The notes beneath the pieces were generated by a model. That model worked only from the letters and a program-made list of their open reading frames with translations. It had not been told where the DNA came from and searched no databases. Both the position numbers and the translations under genes were made by a program. A stretch of DNA of 17,305 nucleotides, taken from assembly GCA_934700265.1 (NCBI GenBank), contig CAKUXH010000013.1, positions 1-17,305 on the forward strand, in the 5' to 3' direction. This DNA is from an uncultured Opitutales bacterium. Its GTDB lineage: Bacteria; Verrucomicrobiota; Verrucomicrobiia; Opitutales; UBA9783. This document shows positions 7,166 through 14,793 of this stretch, piece by piece (position 1 is the first letter of the stretch; the number at the start of each line of letters is the position of its first letter).

Positions 7166-7179
7166 GTGTTTTTTATACT
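7150..7179 (+). promoter_or_regulatory. Predicted promoter of the secreted helical protein gene
   Basis: TTGAAA (7150-7155) and TATACT (7174-7179) are separated by 18 bp. Transcription would begin near 7186 and cover the upstream signal-peptide code starting at about 7255. The -10 box is a 5 of 6 match. Confidence 0.5.
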
Positions 7180-7254
7180 TTTTTAAATCGAGTAAAAATT
7201 ATTTCATATAATTTTAATTATTGACTTTCAAAAATATTTAGAAAAGAATAAAGT

Positions 7255-7334
7255 ATGTTACGAATATTATTAATAAGAAGAAAAAATTTTTTATAATAAC
7301 ATTTATATCTATTGGACTTAATTTAACTTATGGA
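7255..7334 (+). other. Out-of-frame signal-peptide code upstream of the next gene
   Basis: Read in the frame of the following gene, bases 7275-7334 give KKKKFFIITFISIGLNLTYG, a classic lysine n-region, hydrophobic core and small-residue end. That frame has no ATG, GTG or TTG after the TAG at 7239-7241. An ATG at 7255, in another frame, gives MLRILLIRRK and reaches A6T6 (7281-7292). A one-base step back there, or one extra A or T, joins MLRILLIRR to the signal-peptide core. Confidence 0.55.
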
Positions 7335-7841
7335 ATGGATGGAAACGATACGGTATTTATTATTCCTAAAGGAACTGGAACTTCAGCGTTTCAGCAAGAG
7401 CTTTCCAAACTTATAAGACAAGGTGTAATAAAACGCGTTAGCCCAAGCCCTCATAAACAAGAATTAAAAAAAGATGAGAAGAAACCAAGACCTGTAAAGA
7501 TGGAAGAAGAAATGGTTTCAAGAAAAATGAAAAAAATTGCACGTATTCAAGATCATGAACAAGATGAAAGGGAAGTAGATATTAAGACTGCAATTCAAAC
7601 TCGTATACCAAATAAAAAAGCGCTATCAGCTATTAAAAGTTGGTGTGATTTATGTCTAGAGAAATTAAGTTCACTTTATGATTCCTATGATTTACTTGAA
7701 AATAAAGATGATTATATCAAGTTCAAAATAGAAGTCATAAAAGATCTTGAAAATTATAAAAAGCTTTATGGGAGTTATATAAATAAAACAATAAAAAAAT
7801 TAAATGATTATGTAACTTTTTTGGATTATTATAAAAAATAA
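7335..7841 (+). CDS. Probably secreted helical protein of unknown function
   Basis: The frame from ATG 7335 gives 168 residues that I do not recognise. Residues 1-50 are mixed, with a Pro/Lys-rich stretch (SPSPHKQELKKDEKKPRP). Residues 50-75 are highly charged. Residues 95-168 look like two or three long helices rich in Lys, Leu, Tyr and Asp, ending FLDYYKK, with a CDLC pair near 104-107. ATG 7335 is unlikely to be the true start: it has no Shine-Dalgarno, and a convincing signal peptide is coded just before it in the same frame without a standard start codon. Mature protein may begin near this Met, after the TYG end of the signal. Export to the periplasm or beyond is inferred. It stands alone, 137 bp before ffh. 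Confidence 0.65.
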   Translation: MDGNDTVFIIPKGTGTSAFQQELSKLIRQGVIKRVSPSPHKQELKKDEKKPRPVKMEEEMVSRKMKKIARIQDHEQDEREVDIKTAIQTRIPNKKALSAIKSWCDLCLEKLSSLYDSYDLLENKDDYIKFKIEVIKDLENYKKLYGSYINKTIKKLNDYVTFLDYYKK

Positions 7842-7846
7842 CACGA

Positions 7847-7886
7847 ATTATGCTTTAAATTAATTTTTCGCATAATATATATTATG
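7847..7886. repeat. Nested inverted repeats between the secreted-protein gene and ffh
   Basis: ATTATGC (7847-7853), GCATAAT (7870-7876) and ATTATG (7881-7886) can pair in two mutually exclusive ways. The last two lie within a perfect 16-nt palindrome, CATAATATATATTATG (7871-7886). This could be a weak terminator or an attenuator before ffh, but the stems are AT-only apart from one or two G/C pairs and no T-run follows. Confidence 0.35.
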
Positions 7887-7978
7887 TCTAGTATTTTATT
7901 GAAAATATAAATTTTTATAAATCAAAAAAATTATTTTTAAGCTTCACTAATGTGATAAAACTAAATTAATATATAATT

Positions 7979-9340
7979 ATGTTCGAAGTATTGTCAGGTC
8001 GTTTTTCAAAAATTTTTTCAAATTTATCTAAAAAACGTAATTTAAATGAAAATAACATTGCTGATGCTTTAGGTGATATTAAAAAAGCATTATTGGCTTC
8101 CGATGTTTCTTTTACGATAGTTAAAGAGTTTATAGAGGAAATAAAAACAGAATGCATTGGTCAAAAAGTTTTTCAAAATATACAACCAGGTCAGCAAGTT
8201 GTAAAAATTGTATACGATAAATTAATTGAAATCTTGGGGGGAGAACAAGCTGAACTCAATGCAAAGCGTCCATTAACCATTATGATGGTTGGTTTACATG
8301 GAGCTGGTAAGACAACAACTTCTGCCAAACTTGCCCTTTGGTTAAAAAATAAAGGTGAGCGACCATGCCTTGTTGCTTGTGATATTTACCGTCCAGCAGC
8401 TATTGATCAATTAAAGGTTTTAGGAGAACAGATTAATATTCCTGTATTTTCTTATGGTCAAATTCCGGTTAAAGATATTGCAGAAAAGGCCAAAAAAGAA
8501 GCTCAACAAGCTAATTGTACTGTTGTTATTTTTGACACTGCAGGTCGTTTACAAATAGATGCTCATTTGATTGATGAAGTTAAAGGCTTAAAAAATCAAA
8601 TTCATCCCCAAGAAATTCTTCTCATTGTTGATAGTGCATTAGGCCAAGAAGCTGTTAATATTTCAAGTAGCTTTAATGAAGCCTTGGGATTAACAGGTGT
8701 TATTTTAACTAAACTGGATGGCGATGCTAAAGGAGGAGCTGCTCTTTCAATGAAGCGATCAATCCATTTACCTATTAAATTTTCAGGTATTGGAGAAAAA
8801 ATCGAAGACTTTGAGAAATTTTATCCAGATCGGATGGCAAGTCGTATTCTAGGTATGGGAGATATTGTTTCTTTGGTAGAAAAAGCTCAAGAAGGAATAG
8901 ATCAAAATACGGCTGAACAACTTTCCAGTCGCCTATTATCGGGAAATTTTACCTTTGATGATTTTCTTTTACAAATACAACAAATAAAAAAAATGAAGGA
9001 TCAAGGATTGGGGAAGTGGATGCCAAATTCTCCTCTTTTTCAAGCTCCTGAAGCATATGGCAATGAACTAAAAATTTATGAATCAATTTTGTTATCTATG
9101 ACAAAAGAAGAACGGCAGCATTCTAATTTGCTTACGTCCTCTTACCGTCGTGCTAGAATAACTAAAGGTTCGGGTGTAACAATTTCCGATTTTAATAAGT
9201 TTTTAAAACGTTATCAATCAATGAAAAAAATGTCTCAAAAAATACGAAAAACTGATCCTAAAAAATTAAAATCTATGTTAGATGCATTTTCTGGAGGTGG
9301 AAGTTTTTTAAGCAATGTAAAAGATTTATTTTCTAAATGA
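7979..9340 (+). CDS. ffh: Signal recognition particle protein Ffh (SRP54)
   Basis: Ffh binds 4.5S RNA and signal sequences of nascent membrane proteins and hands ribosomes to FtsY. At 453 residues it is full length. The N domain opens with MFEVLSGRFSKIF and ends near 90. The G domain has the P-loop GLHGAGKTTT (105-114), CDIYRPAA, DTAGRLQID (186-194), TKLDGDAKGGAALS (from 244) and the closing GIGEKIEDFEKFYPDRMASRILGMGD. The M domain (about 300-453) has the RNA-binding YRRARITKGSG motif and a FLKRYQSMKKM helix. The start fits the family and follows a TATAAT-like run; no Shine-Dalgarno is seen. It leads an ATGA-coupled set with pgpA and the metallo-hydrolase. No 4.5S RNA gene is in the window. 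Confidence 0.97.
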   Translation: MFEVLSGRFSKIFSNLSKKRNLNENNIADALGDIKKALLASDVSFTIVKEFIEEIKTECIGQKVFQNIQPGQQVVKIVYDKLIEILGGEQAELNAKRPLTIMMVGLHGAGKTTTSAKLALWLKNKGERPCLVACDIYRPAAIDQLKVLGEQINIPVFSYGQIPVKDIAEKAKKEAQQANCTVVIFDTAGRLQIDAHLIDEVKGLKNQIHPQEILLIVDSALGQEAVNISSSFNEALGLTGVILTKLDGDAKGGAALSMKRSIHLPIKFSGIGEKIEDFEKFYPDRMASRILGMGDIVSLVEKAQEGIDQNTAEQLSSRLLSGNFTFDDFLLQIQQIKKMKDQGLGKWMPNSPLFQAPEAYGNELKIYESILLSMTKEERQHSNLLTSSYRRARITKGSGVTISDFNKFLKRYQSMKKMSQKIRKTDPKKLKSMLDAFSGGGSFLSNVKDLFSK

Positions 9341-9828
9341 AAAATTTTCTGTCTTTATTACCAACCCAATGGATTCTTAATGCAGCTACTTTAGGTCGTA
9401 TTGGTTTTTTTGGAAAAATGCCAGGAACTAATGGAAGTTTCGTTGGACTTTTATGGTATACTTTATTTTTCCATAATTTATCCCCTTTTGTATATTTTTG
9501 TATGTGTTTATTATCAACTTATTTTGCGTGTGAAATTTGCACTCAAGGAGAAATAATTCTACAAAAAAAAGATCCGGGATGTATTATTCTTGATGAAATG
9601 ATTGCTATGCCTTTTTGTTTTATTGGATTACAAAAGGCTATGGCCATTTTCCCTGTTTGGTGGTTTATGTTGTTTGGATTTATATTATTTCGTATTTTGG
9701 ATATTTTCAAACCGTTTGGTATTAAAAGGATTCAAAAACTTCCTGGTGGTTTAGGGGTTGTTATGGATGATATCGTTGCTGCGTTGATTGTTTGTATTTG
9801 TTTACATATAATAGTTCCTTTATTATGA
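9337..9828 (+). CDS. pgpA: Phosphatidylglycerophosphatase A
   Basis: PgpA dephosphorylates phosphatidylglycerophosphate to phosphatidylglycerol in the inner membrane. The protein has 163 residues, the usual size, and about four hydrophobic segments. Family motifs are GFFGKMPGTNGS (about 23-34), KKDPGCIILDEMIAM with Asp86-Glu87, FRILDIFKPFGI (about 118-129), and GGLGVVMDD with Asp144-Asp145, the conserved metal-binding or catalytic acidic residues. The start overlaps the ffh stop as ATGA (9337-9340) and its own stop overlaps the next start as ATGA (9825-9828), so translation is likely coupled. Linking acidic phospholipid synthesis with SRP is plausible but may be just gene packing. Confidence 0.92.
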   Translation: MKNFLSLLPTQWILNAATLGRIGFFGKMPGTNGSFVGLLWYTLFFHNLSPFVYFCMCLLSTYFACEICTQGEIILQKKDPGCIILDEMIAMPFCFIGLQKAMAIFPVWWFMLFGFILFRILDIFKPFGIKRIQKLPGGLGVVMDDIVAALIVCICLHIIVPLL

Positions 9829-10580
9829 CAAATATTTCAGTAAAGGTATTAGGAAGTAGTAGCTCTGGAAACTGTGGTTTACTCATACATGGGGATCGCT
9901 ATTATCTTATTGATGCTGGTTTTTCTGGGAAAAAAATAAGAGAAAAATTATCTCCTTTTGGAATAACACTCAATGACCTTTCTGGAATTTTTATAACACA
10001 TGAACATCAAGATCACATCTTAGGTTTAAAAGTTTTAAATAAAATAAAAGGGATAAAATTTTATGCTAATTATAAGACTGCGCAAGCAATTGAAATGCAA
10101 TATAAATTATATGGACCTTGGTGTATATTTGATACCTCAGATACATTTACGGTAAATGGTCTTGAAATTAAAACATTTTCTATTCCACATGACGCAGAAG
10201 ATCCGGTTGGTTTTTTATTTAAATCTGAAAATAAATGTTGTGCATGGGTAACCGATTTAGGACATATTACAGATGAAATTGCTACCCTACTCCCTCAAGC
10301 TGATATCTTAATCTTAGAATCTAATTATGATAATCAACTTTTATGGGGGCACCCTACCCGTCCTCATTATTTAAAAGAAAGAATTGCAAGCCCTTTAGGC
10401 CATTTATCTAATATAGAAGTTTTTAATTTTATTAAAAATACACCGAATCATTGGAAATCCATTCATCTAGCTCATGTAAGTAAGGATTGTAATTCTATAA
10501 AAACTTTGCAACAAATGTTCCAACCATTAGCATTATCTCAACATTTTGAATTGGAAATTGTAGATCCGGTACTTAGTTAA
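9825..10580 (+). CDS. Metallo-beta-lactamase-fold hydrolase, WalJ/YycJ-like
   Basis: This 251-residue protein has the beta-lactamase-fold metal motif THEHQDH (His59, His61, Asp63, His64 from the chosen start), then PHDAEDPVG (His122), VTDLGH (Asp144) and a late His in LAHVSKDCNS. The opening VLGSSSSGNCGLLIHGDRYYLIDAGFSGKKI and the LESNYDNQLL...GHLSN segment are typical of WalJ/YycJ-type hydrolases, single-domain exo- or phosphodiesterase-like enzymes tied in Bacillus and Streptococcus to DNA repair and cell-wall control. The substrate is not known from sequence. I take ATG at 9825, which forms an ATGA overlap with pgpA; an in-frame TTG at 9792 would add 11 residues that do not fit the family. 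Its TAA overlaps the recD2 stop. Confidence 0.88.
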   Translation: MTNISVKVLGSSSSGNCGLLIHGDRYYLIDAGFSGKKIREKLSPFGITLNDLSGIFITHEHQDHILGLKVLNKIKGIKFYANYKTAQAIEMQYKLYGPWCIFDTSDTFTVNGLEIKTFSIPHDAEDPVGFLFKSENKCCAWVTDLGHITDEIATLLPQADILILESNYDNQLLWGHPTRPHYLKERIASPLGHLSNIEVFNFIKNTPNHWKSIHLAHVSKDCNSIKTLQQMFQPLALSQHFELEIVDPVLS

Positions 10581-12841
10581 TTCGTAACTACTTGCTTTTT
10601 AAATCCGTAACAAAGACGATCTTTTAATGTTGTTTGCCTTATGGTACTATCAAGAGTTCTAACTGCAATAGAATAAGCCCGAAGGTCTCCTAATATAAAT
10701 ACTTTCTTTCTGCCACGTGTAATTGCCGTATAAAGTAAATTGCGTTTTAACATAACAAAATGCTGCGTAAACAATGGTACAACAACAATTGGAAATTCAC
10801 TCCCTTGTGATTTATGAATACTAATAGCATATGCTAGTTTAAGATCTAAACAATCTTTTCGCTCTAATACGTGTTCTTCATCGTTAAAACTAACAATTAT
10901 TTGCTCTTCTTCAGAATTAACATCTTGAATGATACCAAGATCTCCATTAAAAATATTTTTATCATAATTATTCTTGAGCTGAATAACTTTATCACCTACA
11001 AAAAATTTTTGAGCTCCAATTTCAAGACAACGCCTTCCCAAACCAGCGTGTATTTGAAAAGCTGTGTTAATTTGTTCAATACCTATTGATCCTCGATGCA
11101 TAGGTGCTAATATTTGTATATCACGAATAGGATCAACATTATACCACTTGTGTAATTGTTGCCAACATAAATGCTGTAATACAGGCAAACACTGTTCTGG
11201 ATTTTCTAAACCAATAAAATGGAAATCTTCATCCAACTGAATTGGTCCTGTTGGAGAAATAATTGGAGTTTCTAATTTTCTTTTACCTTCTAAAATATTA
11301 TGAGCAGTCGTTACAATTGAACTACATTTACCTTGTCGGAAAATGTCGCTTAAGTATTCAACATGAAAATAAGGACTGTTAATAAAATCATGTAGAACAT
11401 TACCTGCACCTACGGATGGCAATTGGTAAATATCACCTACAAAAAGAATATGAGCGTTATCTGGAACAGCTTTTAATAAGGCATGTGTCAAAGCAACATC
11501 CATCATACTTGACTCATCTAATATCAGGAAATCAATAGGTAATTGATTATCTTCATCGTAAGTAAACCGACCAATAGAAGGCTCATACTTTAATGTTCGA
11601 TGTACAGTACGAGCCATAAGTCCTGTTGCCTCTCCCATTCTTTGTGCGGCACGTCCCGTAGGAGCTGCTAAACAAATACGAACATATTTAGCCGATAAAA
11701 CACTTACCAAAGCTCTTAACAAAGTTGTTTTACCTGTTCCAGGGCCTCCCGTTAAAACAGAGAGTTTAGAATTTAAAATAGAACGTAAAGCATTTTTTTG
11801 CGTATCAGACCAGTGAATTCTTAATTTGGATTCACTCCAAATAAGTGCTTGCTCAATGTTGATAGATGGCAAATGAGATTGTGCTGTATAAAGACGATGG
11901 ATATGTTTTGCAATACAAGCTTCATGAATTGCCATGCGGTGACGTTGGAGCAACTGAGAGGCTGGATATTCAGATAATACATCATTTTCAAGTAATTTAT
12001 TGAGTCGAACTTCAATTAACTCTTGGGTGACCTCTAACAACTCAGCTGTTGTTTTTATAAGATTTCCTTTCTTAATACCAGTATTGCCATCTTTTTCAGA
12101 TTCCGACAGAACGTATTCTAGTCCAGCATCAATTCTAAATTCACTATCAGATGTTAAACCTAGATTAAGTGCTATTTTATCGGCCGATTTGAATCCTATT
12201 CCTTCTATCGTATGAACGATAACGTATGGATTTTTTGAAATAACTTCCTTGGTATTCTCTCCATAATATTGATACAACCTTAAACAGTGAGAGTTTGTTA
12301 TTCCATAGGCTTGCAAAAAAATCATTGTGTTTCGCACAGCCTGTTGTTCGTCCCAGGCCTGTTTAATCATCTTTGCACGTTTTTTGCCTATTCCTGGAAC
12401 TTCCATTAAACGAGCATAGGCTCCATTTAGAACGGAAAATGTATCTTGCCCAAAAAACTCAACGATCTTATTAGCATATTCTTTCCCGATGCCATGAATA
12501 AGCCCACTGCTTAAATACTGACGAATTCCATGTACATCTACTGGTAACATGGATTCAAAAGATTCACATTTAAACTGTTTGCCAAATTTACTATGCTCTT
12601 CCCAATAACCTCTAACTTTTAAAGTTTCTCCACATTGAACCGAAGGAAGTATTCCAGTGATTGTTATTTGACCTTGATTATGATTCAGCTCAAGCAAACA
12701 AACTGAATATCCATTTTCTGGGTTACTAAAAACAATACGCTTAAGTACCCCTTTTAATTCAACACAACCATCCGATATATTTAATTCGGATGGCTGTGAT
12801 TTTTTTTTATAAAAACTAGACGACACGTCTATTGATCCCAA
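10577..12841 (-). CDS. recD2: RecD2-type 5'-3' DNA helicase
   Basis: RecD2 is the SF1B helicase of bacteria without RecBC, used in DNA repair and mismatch tolerance. The 754-residue protein has an N-terminal OB-like region (28-95), helix-hairpin-helix elements (IHGIGKEYANKI about 115, VPGIGKKRAKMI about 148, IEGIGFKSADKIA about 212), Walker A GGPGTGKTT (365-373), Walker B LILDESSMMD (439-448), GDIYQLPSVGAG (469-480), a motif IV FRQGK, IHKSQGSEFP and LYTAITRGRKKV near the C-terminus. All helicase motifs are intact. The start is uncertain: TTG at 12841 overlaps the greA stop by 13 bp, while GTG at 12826 begins 2 bp after it; no early ATG exists. No recB or recC is nearby. It ends against the WalJ-like gene with overlapping stops. 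Confidence 0.94.
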   Translation of the reverse strand: MGSIDVSSSFYKKKSQPSELNISDGCVELKGVLKRIVFSNPENGYSVCLLELNHNQGQITITGILPSVQCGETLKVRGYWEEHSKFGKQFKCESFESMLPVDVHGIRQYLSSGLIHGIGKEYANKIVEFFGQDTFSVLNGAYARLMEVPGIGKKRAKMIKQAWDEQQAVRNTMIFLQAYGITNSHCLRLYQYYGENTKEVISKNPYVIVHTIEGIGFKSADKIALNLGLTSDSEFRIDAGLEYVLSESEKDGNTGIKKGNLIKTTAELLEVTQELIEVRLNKLLENDVLSEYPASQLLQRHRMAIHEACIAKHIHRLYTAQSHLPSINIEQALIWSESKLRIHWSDTQKNALRSILNSKLSVLTGGPGTGKTTLLRALVSVLSAKYVRICLAAPTGRAAQRMGEATGLMARTVHRTLKYEPSIGRFTYDEDNQLPIDFLILDESSMMDVALTHALLKAVPDNAHILFVGDIYQLPSVGAGNVLHDFINSPYFHVEYLSDIFRQGKCSSIVTTAHNILEGKRKLETPIISPTGPIQLDEDFHFIGLENPEQCLPVLQHLCWQQLHKWYNVDPIRDIQILAPMHRGSIGIEQINTAFQIHAGLGRRCLEIGAQKFFVGDKVIQLKNNYDKNIFNGDLGIIQDVNSEEEQIIVSFNDEEHVLERKDCLDLKLAYAISIHKSQGSEFPIVVVPLFTQHFVMLKRNLLYTAITRGRKKVFILGDLRAYSIAVRTLDSTIRQTTLKDRLCYGFKKQVVTN

Positions 12842-14685
12842 CGATTAATAGAATAAATAGTTAGTGTTTGACCATCCGGCAAAGTAACAGTGTCATTAAC
12901 TTTCTTACCTAGCATTTCCTTTGCTAATGGGGTCTGGTAAGATAATATATTCTTTTTAGGGTCGCTATCCCAAGCACCTAAAATCGTGTAAGTAGAAATT
13001 TTTCCTTTATTATCTTTCAATTCAACACGCGTTCCTATGCTGACTTTATCGGTTGTAACTTCAGAAAAATTAATTACTTGGGCATGATTTAAAGCCTTTT
13101 CAAGCATCGTTTTACGAGCCATTAGAACACTTTGATCTTGCCGAGCCATCTTATATTCTGAATTTTCACTCAAGTCACCTAGTTCACGAGCAGCCGCGAT
13201 AGCTGCTTTATTGGCAGGGATTTTTTCATTAATAAGTGATAAATATTCTTCTTTAGCAGCATCCAAACTTGCTTGTGATACCAACAAACGACGTTCTTCT
13301 TGATTGGAATCTTTTGAGTCTGTTAAGTGCTGTAAACTTGGAAAAACACGAATAAAACGAGCCATTAATGAACGTTTCTTTAAGGTATCAAATCCCTGAT
13401 TCATTAACAAATTACGAGCTAGATCGCTGGCCAAATTTAAATCAGCATCTTTTAAAAGATCTGCAATCAATCCTTGATCATTATTAACTTCTTCTACAAG
13501 TGCAATACGGCGACCAGGAGCAACGTTCAAGGCATCACTATCGATCGCTTGAAAAATGCAATTTAATAAACGGACACCTAATAACCCCGACAAAAGGTTT
13601 TCATAACGTGGAAGATTTCTATGCTTGATAATCCAAATAATAACCGAACTACGTAAGCTTTGCTCTTGCAACCACTTACTGAAGGTTTGTTTTAACAATT
13701 CTTCACAATTTCTTTCGAGTAAGAAATTTATACATTCTGCTGTAAGTCTAGCATTACTGTGCTTTAAAAGATTTAAAATTATACGTCGCCATTCGGCAGG
13801 ATCAGTATAAGTGCGTGTTAACAAGTCTAAAAAACGTGGGTAGTATGCGTGAGGCAAATTTTCAGCTAACTCAAATAAATTTTCACTTTCTCGAATAATT
13901 GATTGAGAAGTTGGTTCCAATTCTTCTACAGACTCGTGTAAATAACGTGCCAAATTATTACGAACCCAGCAACCTTCCAAACGTTGAGCTTGAGTCAATT
14001 GACGTGCACTTTGAATGGCCTTTGTTAATTCGTCTAATACTTGCGGTAAATCATTGCGAATAGCATCAATGCTATCTGCTAATTGATAAAGTTTTGCTCC
14101 TAAAGCAATCTTTTCTAATGGCCGACGCGTTAAATAAAATTCTTCTAAAATTTCTTGTTCTGGCAAGATAGGATCTTCTCTCAAAACATAAGGATCTGTT
14201 TTGCGTTTAGGGGTACCAATACGAGGATCCTTAATCATAGCCTTTTGTAACATAATCCACCAATGTTTAAACTGGCTTGGTTTCAAGGTTGTTGAAAGAA
14301 CCTGACTCAAAACATTTTCTAACTCTAAAACACTTGCCGAATGATTAGCAGAACATTCTAAAGCCTTTACAGCTAACTCACAAGGATTGTTCTTTTGCAA
14401 ATCTTGAATTAATGCTGGATTTTTACGAGCTTCAACCAAAACATGATTTTCTGGAATGATATTCAATTTTTGAATACAAAAAGCAGGATCCATGGATCTT
14501 GGTTCTGATTGTGACTCAAATTTTATAATAATACGACGATTGGCTTCATCTTCTTCCTGTATGCAACCTACCCCCCAACTATGGTGCCAACAGTAGACTC
14601 CAGGTTTTAGAGCTTCTAAAGCTTCACGTTTGTCTTTCAACAGAGGATTCTGTTCCAGAATTAGATCGATTGCTTCTTTATTCAT
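12829..14685 (-). CDS. greA: GreA transcript cleavage factor with long N-terminal extension
   Basis: The last ~154 of 618 residues (from about 465) form a full GreA: a coiled-coil with ARELGDLSENSEYKMARQDQ, whose tip acids are Asp504 and Glu507, then the FKBP-like C-terminal domain (VSIGTRVEL, TPLAKEMLGKKVNDTV, YSINRW). GreA frees backtracked RNA polymerase by inducing RNA cleavage. Residues 1-464 are a helical domain with GVYCWHHSWGVGCI near the start and HWWIMLQKAMIKDPRIGTPKRKTDPYVLRE in the middle. Ordinary GreA has about 158 residues; this extended form is known to me from Chlamydiae and Verrucomicrobia, and the WW/KDPRIGTPKRKT pattern seems closest to Verrucomicrobia (recollection, not a search). 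The role of the extension is unknown. It may have its own promoter upstream. Confidence 0.93.
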   Translation of the reverse strand: MNKEAIDLILEQNPLLKDKREALEALKPGVYCWHHSWGVGCIQEEDEANRRIIIKFESQSEPRSMDPAFCIQKLNIIPENHVLVEARKNPALIQDLQKNNPCELAVKALECSANHSASVLELENVLSQVLSTTLKPSQFKHWWIMLQKAMIKDPRIGTPKRKTDPYVLREDPILPEQEILEEFYLTRRPLEKIALGAKLYQLADSIDAIRNDLPQVLDELTKAIQSARQLTQAQRLEGCWVRNNLARYLHESVEELEPTSQSIIRESENLFELAENLPHAYYPRFLDLLTRTYTDPAEWRRIILNLLKHSNARLTAECINFLLERNCEELLKQTFSKWLQEQSLRSSVIIWIIKHRNLPRYENLLSGLLGVRLLNCIFQAIDSDALNVAPGRRIALVEEVNNDQGLIADLLKDADLNLASDLARNLLMNQGFDTLKKRSLMARFIRVFPSLQHLTDSKDSNQEERRLLVSQASLDAAKEEYLSLINEKIPANKAAIAAARELGDLSENSEYKMARQDQSVLMARKTMLEKALNHAQVINFSEVTTDKVSIGTRVELKDNKGKISTYTILGAWDSDPKKNILSYQTPLAKEMLGKKVNDTVTLPDGQTLTIYSINRWDQ

Positions 14686-14699
14686 GTTTATAGACTTAA

Positions 14700-14726
14700 A
14701 TTATGCTCTTTAAAAATAAAAATCAA
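14700..14726 (-). promoter_or_regulatory. Possible promoter of greA
   Basis: On the minus strand TTGATT (14726-14721) is followed by CATAAT (14705-14700), a 5 of 6 match to TATAAT, after a short 15-bp spacer, 15-20 bp before the ATG at 14685. The 108-bp gap in an otherwise tight gene row supports a control site here. The short spacer is a weakness. Confidence 0.35.
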
Positions 14727-14727
14727 G

Positions 14728-14779
14728 TTTTTAAGGTCGGAAAATAAAAATCTGTTATTTATTAAACCCTCCTTAAAAA
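14728..14779 (-). repeat. Inverted repeat in the gap upstream of greA
   Basis: TTTTTAAGG (14728-14736) and CCTTAAAAA (14771-14779) are perfect 9-bp arms around 34 bases. On the minus strand the arm at 14771-14779 overlaps an AAGGAGG run that has no start codon close behind it, and a T-rich stretch follows the second arm. It could be a weak terminator for the acetyltransferase gene or a leftover ribosome site. Confidence 0.35.
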
Positions 14780-14793
14780 TATGATTGAAAAAA

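Larger units (their letters stand above)
7019..7334. other. AT-rich divergent intergenic region
   Basis: This is the only gap over 300 bases. It separates the leftward murA unit from the rightward secreted-protein gene, and is about 85% A+T in its middle. It holds a likely minus-strand promoter (7078-7106), a plus-strand promoter (7150-7179) with a 17-nt palindrome, a TTGACT box at 7221-7226 without a clear -10, and the coding sequence of a signal peptide (about 7255-7334) that belongs to the next gene. I see no tRNA or structured RNA in it. Confidence 0.75.

Noticed and set aside
7221..7250. TTGACT as a -35 box right before ATG 7255
   Set aside because: No fair -10 box lies 16-18 bp downstream, and the start point would fall at the ATG itself. 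The promoter at 7150-7179 is better.
9792..9824. TTG start 11 codons upstream for the WalJ-like hydrolase
   Set aside because: ATG 9825 gives an ATGA overlap with pgpA and places the family motif close to the N-terminus; the extra residues look like antiparallel coding noise from pgpA.
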